Below are positions 24,971 through 36,600 of a DNA stretch of 64,000 nucleotides, piece after piece (position 1 is the stretch's first letter; each line of letters opens with the position of its first letter). The position numbers and the translations under genes are program-made. The stretch lies in NCBI GenBank assembly GCA_017590115.1, contig JAGGNK010009114.1, forward strand, positions 19,241,937-19,305,936. The letters run 5' to 3'. Under the pieces are notes generated by a model. It did not search any database, was not told where the DNA came from, and worked only from the letters and a program-made list of their open reading frames with translations. The stretch comes from Montifringilla adamsi. Taxonomy: Eukaryota > Chordata > Aves > Passeriformes > Passeridae.

Positions 24971-27541
24971 TTGACCTTAACTGCACTAATGTAATCATCT
25001 TGCCATATTCCCATCATACAAATTAGCCTAGAGGAAGAGCAATTATCATACCAGAATGTTGCTAAATTATTGCCTGATTGCTTCTTCAACCTTTTCCCTC
25101 TCAAACCATTCTTTCATCTCTTTCTTCTCATGTTTTCCTACAGTATCCCATATAAACTATCAGCATTCCCTGCCAGTGGACTCTCAAGTGTGTTTTTCCC
25201 TGGCCCTGCCTGGGCAGGATTTGTTTTGCCAGTTTAATTGTGCTGCAGGTAGGAGTTTGATCCTCAGCAAAAAGGAGTGTGGGAAGGGCTCTGGAAGTGG
25301 CTCTCTTCAAAAACCTCCTTGCCAATGCTCTGCTCAGATGTAACCTGTCTGAATTGCCACTATGATTATTTTAACAGTTACACAGATCATTCTACAGGGA
25401 CAGTAAGGGCTATTCTTCCTCCAGGTAGCATTTTGAATCTTGTGTTTATCCAGCCATATAATGACTGTAATAGCTGGCACAGTCAGCCTGCTGTAGCTGT
25501 ACTGAGTTGTATTTCATTTTCTCCATGACCTGGGGTTGCTGCTTATTTTGTTGGGTGTGTAATTGTGCCCTTGAGGAGATAAGGAGACAGGACATGCACA
25601 TCATAACAGAAAATAATGTTTCTATCAATATTGATCTTAAACTAGTGAAATAAAAATAATTTTTAAAAAAAGAGATATTAACATATTATAGCTACCCCAG
25701 TGAACAGAAACAGCTTTTAACAGAACAGAACAGTTCTTTTCATTCCAAAGGACTCATGAGATACAGTTCTTTCCTAGATAGAATAAAATACAGCTTGGCA
25801 ATAAAGCACAATTAGGAAATATGAAGATTTAATTTGGAAAACACTCTTAACTGCACTTTTAATGACATCTTCAAGCTTCTTAAGTTTTTAAGGGATAATT
25901 AAATTATTTCAACCAAGTCACTGTAACTTTATTGTCTACCTGTGTCTCAGGATGTTAATTTTGGCAGTAGAGTAAATTACACAGTCCGTGCTCTCAATTA
26001 AAATGTTAAGTGTTTATCTTGAATTATTACACAGTTATTCTAGTTCTAAAGACATTTCCATTCTTCAGGGTAAGGGAGAGTTTCTCCAAATATGCTGACA
26101 CGTAGATGTTTACAAGTGCTGGTGATTTCAGCTTTGACTGGGACCTTTCAGAGTTCTTCCTGCATTTGCCACAGACCAACTGCTTAATATTTCTCATTGT
26201 TTGCACAGCAGATTAAATGCTTTTTGGTCCACACAGATTTATGTTTTTGCTGTTGCTTTATTCACTCTGTTATTCCATATCTCAGCTTTTTTAAGTGCCA
26301 ACTTTCTTGTCTTTTATGATGGAAACAAAAATGTGATATTTCTCTATGCTTACAGATTATTGTGAGCTTATTAAATCCAAGTGCATTATATACAGAAAAA
26401 TATATTATCTTTATTAGCATCTTACTAAATGCTGAGGACTCTTGTTAATTAGGCCTATCAGATTATCAGAGCCTCATAACAACATCTGGTCTTTTGCCAG
26501 TTTCCTGGGACAACTCAGGAATTCACTGAGACTTTTTATACCATATATATTACATATGTATATATGCAATGTTTTTATTTTCCCCTCTTCTATGCAAGAT
26601 GAAATTATGGCATTTATGTATTTCACAGAATGGTTGTGAAAACAAGTTCATTGATGACTGGAGTGGTCAGATATGTTAACATGGGTCTCCAAGAACAGAA
26701 AATGCTGTTCAGCAAGTTATTCTCTGATGACTACTTCAATGCTATAAGCATGAAAAAGTTATTGGAATAATTTTCTGTAGAGTTACAGTAAGTGGCTATC
26801 AATTATTAATAAATAAAAAGCACATACTGCATACTAATTTGATATGAAACATTGTTTAAAGCCATTTGCCATTTAAAAAAAGAATATAAGATGAGATTTG
26901 TTCCAAACTTGAATTTGGCTCTGCTTCCACTTTTAATAATGTTGAAAACTCCTGACAAGAGAAAAGAGATTGTTAATGGGATTATTTGCAGACTGTTAAC
27001 AACACAAATGCTGGGAGACTGGCCCCCAGTAATTGTCATGACAAGTCATATAGTCATTCCTAGTCAAAAATATGTTGCAGAAAAGCTCTTAGCAGATCAG
27101 TTGGCACACGGCTGTCAAGCAATTTGAAGAAATGTATTTGGGATTTTCTACACAGAGCAAATGGGAGACAAGCTGGTCAAAGAAAGGGAAGCAGGAAGTG
27201 ATGGCTGAACTGCCAACACATCTGGTCCTGCTTCCTCCGCCCCACAGTGTCACTTGTGTCAAATACATGTTGTCCCTGCAAAACATAAGGTGCTTTGCTA
27301 CCCCATTTTGTGAAATTACTTGTACTCTGTGGATAAAAAATATTTTGTAAACACAGCATTTTAATTTAAAAATGCTTTTCTTTGTAAAGAAATAGGGTTG
27401 GAACATAAGTATATATGTATAAAGCTTTGTTTGTATTTAGGACTTCCTATAAAAATACACCTGGGATCTACATTACAGAGAAAGCTCAGAGCTCAGGTGG
27501 TTTAGATTCTGTACAACCAAGCCAAGAAATGCCTGAAATAG

Positions 27542-27560
27542 TAAATAAATAAATAAATAA
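27542..27560. repeat. TAAA microsatellite, nearly 5 units
   Basis: Four full TAAA units plus TAA, uninterrupted. Simple repeat. Confidence 0.85.
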
Positions 27561-28632
27561 TCCCATCTTCAATTTCTCCAATGGTAAGTTTCTGGGCTTA
27601 ATCAATATCTGTGGTACTGTCACTGTCCTGGGGCTGCCAGCAGTGTCTTGTCCTTCAGAGTGACAGAAGTTGCAGCTGTTGTATCCCAGTCCATTGGCAT
27701 CAGCTGCAGTGAGGATCCAGAACCTGCTGGGAGCAGAGAGTTCCTTGCTGAAGGAAGTCCCACCTGTTACAGAAATACCAGGGCTGCTCTTACTATGTAT
27801 TCCTTCAGCTTCTGTGTGTTGGAAAGAGATGGAGAAAGAGTATCAATCTCATTCTGAAATTTCCCAACCTTATATTGTCAAGTTTGGGGTTTTCTTCCAG
27901 CTTGTAGTAGACCTCAAAGAGATTTGTTATAAATTTTAGTGTCAGTGTTATTGTGAGAAGAAACTCCACATGGGTGCTGCACATGCAGATAACATACGTT
28001 TAAAAGAGAATCCTCTCTAACTCTCAGAGTATCAGATTTGTCATCCTACTCTTCCATAAGGATCAATTACATTTGGAACTCAATAGAAGGACCTGGAAGA
28101 ATTGGAAGATACACATTGTCAATATTTTCTGGTCTGCTGCAAAGGTTTCTTAACTTTTTCATTCCAGTAACTCTGATAATGCTTTCTCCCCACATAAAAT
28201 AGATTTTAATTGATCCATCCACCATGCTTTTGGACTACCTCTCACACTGAGATGTGAAATCAGCTGTTGCTGTCTTGCAGTTTACACAAGCTCATCAGAG
28301 GACAGTACTTCCTGTAAGAGATTCCAGATTTCTGATTCCCTTTCCCCAAAAGTCATCTATGCGAAAGTAAATATTTAATATCTGCCAGGCTCCAATAACT
28401 AAGCTACACTTCAAAATAAATTGAATAACAAAAATTCAATAAACCTGATTTAGCAGTAGCATCCACAAGCATTTATCTTCTCTCCAGTTAGAATGGATTT
28501 TGACAGAGCTGCTTGTGTTCACCCATAGCAAGCACAAGGCATTCCTCTGCAGCTGTTCCATCCTCACCCTCACAGGGTTTCTCTGTGCTTCTGAGACAGG
28601 AGAGGTAACTGGGTGTTCTTCTTTTCTGGCAG

Positions 28633-28755
28633 GTACTGGACTGGATTGAAAATCACGGGGAAGCCTTTCTGAGCAAACACACAGGAGTGGGGAAGTCTCT
28701 ACACAGAGCACGAGCGCTGCAGAAAAGACATGATGATTTTGAAGAGGTAGCACAG
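28633..28755 (+). CDS. KALRN: KALRN coding exon, start of spectrin repeat 4 (recalled exon 9)
   Basis: The exon has 123 bases and 41 codons, phase 0 at both ends. It begins VLDWIENHGEAFLSKHTGVG and ends KRHDDFEEVAQ. The Trp in VLDW opens helix A of repeat 4, and SLHRARALQKRHDDFEEVAQ starts helix B. This segment is nearly identical in kalirin and TRIO; the Asp-Asp in KRHDD fits kalirin (TRIO has Glu-Asp, from memory). The acceptor is TTCTTTTCTGGCAG ending at 28632, with a good pyrimidine tract. The donor is CAG|GTAAGA at 28756, close to consensus. The exon also begins with GTA after AG, but GTACTG is a poor donor, so the recursive-splice feature of the preceding exon is not repeated convincingly here. 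The exon call is secure. Confidence 0.96.
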
Positions 28756-29243
28756 GTAAGAGTCTGAACCAGACAATTCTGCTTGCTTGATTTTTGTTGC
28801 TCCTTCTGCATATTCAGAAAAAGCTATCACTGTTTTGGTGATACACACTTTTACTGCTGTCTTCAATGATTTGGAGCTGCCCAGCATCCTGTCTCCAAGA
28901 TCTGGAAGTCAGTGTGCACACTGCAGGACTTACAATCAGAAAATCACCACACTGAGTCGATGGAAGGTCTCAAAGCCCATGAGAAATCACAAGCAGCTTA
29001 CAGGAAAGTAGCATTTTCTGTTGGGACATAGAGGATAATGGGTTTGAGTGAGAGTGATGGAAAAATCAATCCTAACTCCTACAGTGGAGACTGAGGGTCT
29101 TGAGCACAAGGTGGGGAGCAGCTGTCAAGAAGCAGGGAAAACACCAGAGTTTGCATTAAGGACAAGTACCCTTTCCCTCCTTCAGTGCGTTATGTGGAAG
29201 GGATTTTTTGGTTTGGACTAAGAGGCAGTCATTACAGGTAGAA

Positions 29244-29265
29244 ATTATTATTGTTATTATTATTA
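29244..29265. repeat. Imperfect TTA microsatellite
   Basis: About seven TTA-like units with one TTG interruption. Simple repeat. Confidence 0.8.
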
Positions 29266-32200
29266 ATTTTCCTCATAGAACACTGTAAGCAAGGTTTTTC
29301 CAGAAATTTGGTATGAAGCTAAAATCTTACAGCAGTTCCTCAAAGTGGAAGCATAGTAGATGATACTTCCTGTCCTTATTTATAGAATTTAAAAGAAAGA
29401 GGACCTTTTGTAAGTTCTTCCATGGATTGAATAGATTTTTTTTTTTCCCCCTAAGTATCCATGGTCAGAAATTACCCAGTCTCAGCTCTGACTGTCAGAT
29501 CATGTTACACCGTTCTGGGGTAGATTTGAAACATTTACTATCTGTAACTGATAATCTGTAAAGGTACTTCTCCTTTGGGTGTTTTGGATAAATTCCTGAT
29601 TGATCCATGTAAAGCAGAATGTATCAGATGTTTTGTCTCCCTGATAGGCAGGTTATTGCTCAAATGTTTCAATGTGGCATAAGATAAAAATTTACTAGAC
29701 TTTAGTTTTGGTTTTCTGCAAAACCTTTCCCATGTGCTGGCCTAGTTTAGTTTAAGATATTTCCAGAAACAGGGACATACCTCTTTCACTGTTTCCTCAG
29801 GGAAAATATTTCACTGCCTGATGGCAGCTACTGATGAGATTTTTTTTTCTTCTCTCCCTCATATTGCATTTATATTTCTTCAATCTATTTTTAAATTATT
29901 ATTCCCTTGTTTATATCTCTGTAGTCTTATTTCTCTCCCTTAAGGGGATAACCCCAGGAAATAGGATGAATTAACAATCCTGAAATATCTGTAGAATGTT
30001 GTCATGTCTTCTCCTATGTGCCTCTTAACCATGTTAAACATATTTAATTCTGCTAATATTATTCTTATTCACCAATTCCTTGAAAATATTTTCCTATCTA
30101 TGTTGTTGAAAATTCAAACTACCAACATCTTTTTTTTTCATTAGATATTCAGCTCTTGATGGAACATCCCATTGCTTGGCTTGCTAATGAATTTCAGTGT
30201 TACCATTCAGCTGTGGTGGGAAATACTTACATAACTTCGATAAATATCACAGCCTGAAAGCAGCAATTCTGCATTGGTGGGTTTCTAAAATTTCATGGAA
30301 CCACCTGTGGATTTAAGCTTTCTGGTAATAGGTTTGAATTTCTAAAAACTTAAATTTCTGCAAATTTATTAAAATGAATTTTAGGCTGGAGGTTGCAAAG
30401 CATGGTTCTGCAAGGCCTCATCCAAAAGCACAAATTAGTGTTAGTTTTCATCCTAAAATCAATATTAGGGTTCTTTCCAGAGTGAGTGCTCGAGTCAGCT
30501 GTTACTGGGCTAGCAAATGAAAATTAGGATCATGTAATATACAGGAGCTGAAACAAAATGATTTCATGTCCTTTGTGTCATTAATATTTTCTAAATCCCC
30601 CTCCTCTGATACATTATCTTCATAATTCCCATTACGTCTCACATTTTCTGGATCATAGTTAACATTTTTTTCTTTGTCCTCTCTGAGTACTTCTTAACTA
30701 GAGATATAGGAAACAAACTAAGAACAGGTGAGAAGAGACAGAAAAATAACAGAGTCCTGACAATCGAGGTGAGAGCAAGCCATGTACCTGTCTGCACATG
30801 GAAACAGCAGCTCCACAAGGCTGGTGGAATTTGGAGATCCATCCTCTCATCAGGGTTGAGGAACCTTACAGTGTGCAGTTGGCACCTGTAGGTAGTAGGC
30901 TAAGGCAGGATGTAATTACTTTGTGGAAGACTTTTCTAACCTCCCTGTTAGGCCTCCTTCTCTACCACTTCAGCACATCTCTCTGAGCATAATTTCAGAC
31001 ACATTTCCTTTCACTTTACGAGGCCAAATTCAGAGCAAATTAATCTTGTTCACTGAGTGAGCACATGTGTTCAAGTGAAGGTGGATGTTTCAAAGGGGGA
31101 TGCAGAGGAAAGAAAACCAAGTGTAATTTCTGAGGTTATAGAGCCAATTGGGTTCCTTTACAGCTGATGGGAAGAATCACTGAGCAGCCCATTGCTCTGC
31201 CTGGACTGTTGTGAACATGAAGTTTATGGTGCATCCTAATTACAGATAATTGACACAAGCTGAACCTGGTCCCTTCCCAACAGCTTTGACAGGAATACTT
31301 TGCTCTGGTGCATTCACATGAGAATATCACTGCTAATTTATGAGGCCTGTCTGCAGTGTGACACAGGAATGTGGTGCTGGCAAATGGACATGGGGACATG
31401 CAATGAGGGGAAGTGAAAGGAAACTCAGGCTTTATCTGAGCTCAAGGACTTGAGAATACAACACTCTTTGCTTTGGACAGAGTAATAGTGAGGGTAAGAG
31501 GAGAGCCCATAAATTTATCACACCTGGAATTCTCTTGCAGAACCTTCTAGTGGAGTTGATTTTATGCTTGGGTAATAAATCTCCTCTCTACTTTGATTAT
31601 GACCAATTTTTATTCCTCCAAACTACCTTCTTGATGCTCAACACTTTACAGTTGGTTGGAAATTAACTAAGTTTAAGTATTTGTTATTTTTCTCAAGCTA
31701 GCAAACACCTTTGCCATGGCTAGGGTGGATAACTGGCACGACTTTTTCCCAATATAACCACGAAATAAAGCAGATATGCCACCATCCTCAAAAAAGCTGT
31801 TGAGTTTGCCCATTCCCCCCATCAGGATTTTAATTACTAGCTTTAATAGCAATAAAAAGAGTTATGTTTGTTTTTCTTAAAAATAATATTAAAAATGTTC
31901 TCCTGACACTCCTGATGAGTTTGACAATGTAGGCAATAGTATTTTCTATTGGCAGTTCTCTGATAAAAGTGCTTAGCTTGCCATACAGTATAAATTTATT
32001 CTCAAAAATCCACTTTCTTTGGCTCTGACATATTTGTTCTTATCTCTTGCTGTTTCAGGAGGGCATTTGCAAAGGTCAGACTAGAAGCAATTTTCAGGAG
32101 TCTTCTTGACATTTTTAACAGGGGGCAAAACATTCCTAGTTTTGCCTTACTGTGTGTAAACCAGAGCCTTGTGTCTGGCATTGCTGTGCTGAGAACTGCT

Positions 32201-33240
32201 CTGATTGACTGACCTGCCATGGCACAAGACTGAGAGGTGGAACATGCTCCCTCTATGTCTGATTAGAAACTGCAGATTGATAAATCTGGATGTAATGATT
32301 CAATCAGGCATGGCCCAAATAAATCACATTCCTGCATACAGCTGTGCTCAGAAAATGTCAGTGATTTTACAGCACTGTGTTGCGGGCAATAGGAAATGTA
32401 ATTTGGGGTCTCTTTCTCTCATAACTGCTGTTTAGACAAAGCTCTGGCAATTTTTCTGACTGTATTTATACTACATGGAATGCACAGATGGCAAATGTTT
32501 GAATTTGGATTAAAAAGCCTTGAGCTCCTGGGAGGGAAGTTGTTATCTTGTGTATACCTGCAACTGTTCTCAGCCAGTGCTGGTACTGTGAAAGTGCCAA
32601 CCTCGGCACAGCACAGTGCCTGCCGTGCACTGGCAATTTGTAGCCAGGCATTATCAAGACATCACCAAAGGAATATCGCTCTGGATGTAGCTACAGTGTT
32701 CCAGTGATGGCCTCTTTGCTTGGCTGGAATGATTTTTTGCAAATCAGATAACGGTAGTCTGGCCAGTTATCGTTGCAAATAAAAAAATAATTTCCTTTTA
32801 GGCTCTGTAACTTTTTCTTATTCAGTGTTTTTATCCTGAGAACAGCATGCCTTCCAGCTGGAAAAGTCTCCCAACACTTCAGCAGTATCTGGCTGAACTG
32901 CAGATGTTGGAAGCACTTCTCCTGTCCTCAGTATCCTTTTCCTCTCTTCTGGCAGTCCTGGCAATCAGAGGTTAAGGTGGCCTTCTCAGCATCCTCCTCT
33001 GCTCACAGGGAGCCTTGCTGCCTTTGTGCTGCTGCAGAATTAGGAAATGTCATGGGAAGCTGCCCTGATAATCCCTGGCATTCTGCTGTCACAGGTCTGA
33101 GTGGTCCCGGGAATAGTCTGAAAGGAGCATTTCTGTAGCCTCTCTGCCTTTACGGGCTTTTCCCTCAGACGTGCAGGGAAGATTTCCCGTGGTTCAGGTT
33201 TATTATCCCGGTTTCTCCCGGGAGCCAGTGCAGTTTTCCA

Positions 33241-33254
33241 CCTGCAGATGGCAC
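33241..33254 (+). promoter_or_regulatory. CTCF-like motif inside a CpG-bearing patch
   Basis: The 14-mer CCTGCAGATGGCAC matches the CTCF core CCASYAGRKGGCRS at 13 of 14 positions. The single mismatch is T for A at position 3. It lies in a stretch (33100-33420) with about 12 CpGs, while the surrounding intron has very few. A degenerate 14-mer can occur by chance, so this is a candidate site only; its interest comes from the coincidence with the CpG patch. Confidence 0.4.
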
Positions 33255-33606
33255 TCGCAATGCGCTGGAGAGCTGAGCCCAAATGGCAAACAGAGCCGGT
33301 GTTTCTCATCCAAACTAACCAAACACTGTCTCGCAGTGAAATGAAACAGAAGTGGAAGCTGGCTCACTCCCTGTCCCATGGTGTTCTCCCACCCCTGCCA
33401 AAACCCGCGATGTTCAAGGTCACCCAGAAAAACAACCCCCCTAATATTTTATTTTTGTAAATCAAAGCTGGGCGGTCCATGGTTTAAGTCAAGGTGAAGC
33501 TTGTCATCTGTGTTTATGGGACAAGCTGCTCTCAGATCTTTGGAGCTGTTCTCAAGGCTCTTGGACCACATTAAGCTCACAGCTACAGGTTTGCATTTAG
33601 TACCAC

Positions 33607-33620
33607 TGTGTGTGTGTGTG
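33607..33620. repeat. TG dinucleotide repeat, 7 units
   Basis: Seven uninterrupted TG units. Short simple repeat. Confidence 0.85.
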
Positions 33621-36600
33621 CTTGCATGCAATAGTTGGTGTGTTTTTCATGGTAATCCAAAGGCACTGATGTTTACAAAGTGAAGTATCACAACAAAGCA
33701 CATGTTCTGGACAGCCTTGGCTCAAAATGTGTGGGGTTGTCCCTTCTTATCAAACACAGTAAGAAGGTTGACTGGAGGCTGAGTGTGGCCATCAGAGTTC
33801 ATGGGGTTTGTCCAGTGCAGCAGCTCTTGGTTCAGGCCTTGTGTCTAGAACAGATTTGAAGTGAGTACAAGGGTGGATCCTCTATTCCCAACCTTGAAAG
33901 CTTTTTGGGATCCATTTTGCCAAGGCACAAATGCAATGCAGCGGACTCTTCTTGAATTATTGCAAAGAGCCAGACAAAATGTGAGAAAAATGCTGGACTT
34001 TGCACTCTGGCATTTGGGAAGCCATTCAGTGTTCCTGTTCTTGGGTGTCTGTGCTTGCCTTCCTCCAAGACAGCTTTGGAAGATGATGATTAAACACCTG
34101 AACGCTGCCTTTGTACCATCAAAGTTATCCTTTGTGTACATGCACAGTTCCTTTAAGATTCAGTTCTTTCTTTTATTCATCTCAGGGAGGTAAATGTATT
34201 TTCTCCAAGTGAAGGCTTTCAGCAGAGACCTTGAAAGCCAAAGGCCTGAATCAGCTATAAGAAATCAAAGCTCTGATGATGTTCTTCATCTAACAAGCAA
34301 TTTGTTCTCCAGTGTTCCTTTCTAGAGTATTCCCTTCTTCCACTGTGCTGTTCCTAAAATACTGGCAGTTCAGAGTTTTTTACTTGAACTGCTTTAAAAC
34401 TATGTGTGGTAGTGGTCAGGCCAAAGCTGAATTGCAAACAGCTACTTGTTTGGCCTTCAGGATAAAAACTTGGTGCTTTCCCATACAAATTCCAGCTCTG
34501 CTGGATGTCGTTGTTCTAAAGTTTGGATGAAGTTCAGTACTGATGTAAAACAGCTAGGAATAAATTAAGAGTCCGTGTTGATAACGAGCACTTAGGAAGC
34601 ATTGTCCTAGGGTGGTTTTTTTTTAAATTTTATTTTGTTTCACTTTTTGCAATTTTATGACCTATCTGTTGTTGAAAGGAGTAGCCTGCTGGGCATACTG
34701 GCTTTTTCCCTTTGGGTCGAGTGACTAAAATCCTATGTAGAATGAAATATTAAGCCAAAATAGGGAGAAGCAGACAATTAAACCTAGTGAGAAATATGCT
34801 CAAAATTGGCAATAATGACTGTACTTTCAGTAATACCAAATCTTTTTTAAAATAACAAAAGCATGAGACAGGCAACAAAAAAATCAGTCTTACTCTTATT
34901 CTCATCATCCTTTACGTGGCCATTAGCAAGTTCTGAAGCTATAATCTGCATTTTCCTGTTCACTTTGTTTATGTAAATGTATTCTCTTCTACACAAAGAG
35001 GAAAAAATACCTACTGGCAGCAGATTACACAGGCCTTTGTACCATGGCGCAGGAGCTCCAGAACTCTGGTTTCTTCTCCTGGCTGGCATCAGGCTGCATC
35101 TGGCAGTCACAGAGATCAGTGGAATTGCCAATACATGGGCTGTCCTTGGAGGCTACCTGGGGCCTGCTGGATCCAAAAGCTTCTAACAGCATACCTAGGA
35201 GCTGGATAGTTTATCATGGGAGCTGTGGTACAAACCTGTGCATGAAGCCTCTGGGTGACTCGGGACCAATCTGCAGTGCAAGAGCAGAGATATTGACATG
35301 GGTCTGCACAGCCTGGGCCAGGAGCCAGACAGGCTGGGAGGGCTTGGACAGATTGCCTGGGTCACATGTGATGCTGTGGGGACTTGACTGCCAGACCCAC
35401 ATCAGAAGCAGGGCATGTGAGACGTGTTTTCCCTGAGGAGGTGTGAAGGAAGGACTCTTCAGAGCACATTGTGGATCTCAGTCCTATGGAGACTCTGTAG
35501 CAGCAGCCTGGCAAATCTTGTTGAAGCAATGGAATTGAATTGGTGGCCAGTGGTAGTCCATCACCTATTGGTAGTAAGGAATCTCTTTTTAGACAGGCTC
35601 TATAATGGCACAGAGATCTTCCTGGCAGTTGTGTGATGGGCTGTTATCTGTTATGCCATGTCTTTGAGTTTGCATTTCAGTGTATTTCTCCTCTAGCTCA
35701 AGGTGATTTTCTTTCCTATTTCTTCTCTTCCAAAATCACTTGACAGCTGGATCTTTTCATTAAACCTCCTGCAGCATGATTCACAATCTAAATGCTCCCT
35801 ATAAAATCTTAAGTCTTGGCAACACAGTGCATTTTTTTACAATTGCCAGGAGCTAGCTTCCTATCACTGGTTTATTTGGGTACGCTTATTTTTGTGTCTT
35901 TAAAATATCTTCCCTTAATTCCCTATAAATGCATAATGCAGTTCCCATGGCAAAAAGGGAGACAATGAAGATATTTAAGAAATATATATTTTTAATTCTG
36001 GAGGTTCTGGAAAACAGAATTTCTATTGTGTGGTAAATTCTGAGATTTTGAACTAATTTATTTTTAAATCAAAAGACAGCCAATGTTTCCTAAAGAAGAT
36101 AAATCCTGGAATTTGTTTTTTAAAGGCCCAAAAGTTCTTAAAGAGAACACTGGAAAATTATAGCACTGATATGTTATATAAACCAAGTACTATAAATATA
36201 TTCAATATGGTACTGATGTATCAACTGAATAAACCTAGAGCTGAAACAAAAGGTATTTACCTCTGACAATTTCTGTGAAATATACCTACTTAAAAAAGCC
36301 ACTGCTGTTCTGACTGACCTGTCTGTTTTGATGAAAACCATCATCATGTAAAGGCTTTTAAAACTTTCTCTGGTCATTTTTCTTTGTACTCTTCTTATTG
36401 GCAGGTCAGTGGGTTATCAAACTGTACCTTATCGATTCCAGAAGATTAATTGCAGCAACGTCCAAGTCTCATTTGTAATGATGGTGGACTGGTACTCTTC
36501 AATTTCTTGTAGCTACTGATAATGGGAAGGCTCAAGGGGACAGGAGTGACACTGTGAATTGTATCAGCATTTTTACTTTGTGATTCTGCTCTAGTGCAGT

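Larger units (their letters stand above)
6430..28632 (+). other. KALRN: KALRN intron between spectrin repeats 3 and 4 (largest in the window)
   Basis: The intron is 22,203 bases and falls at the boundary between repeat 3 and repeat 4. Recognisable contents are a 42-base imperfect tandem duplication (8594-8663), a TTA run (16243-16257), a perfect 20-base doublet (16751-16790), a GC-richer stretch around 16.78-17.22 kb, one CR1 tail (24441-24568), a very AT-rich block near 24.92-24.97 kb and a TAAA run (27542-27560). Elsewhere I see nothing supportable. Many open frames of 60-146 codons occur on both strands, without splice context or family resemblance, as expected by chance in this length. 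Confidence 0.85.

Noticed and set aside
26615..26645. CACAGAATGGTTG resembling the start of a reverse CR1 tail
   Set aside because: The following bases do not continue the CR1 pattern. A 13-base match is not enough.
34083..34110. GATGATGATT followed by CTGA, resembling snoRNA C and D boxes
   Set aside because: The spacing is too short, there is no terminal stem and no guide-like element. Chance match.
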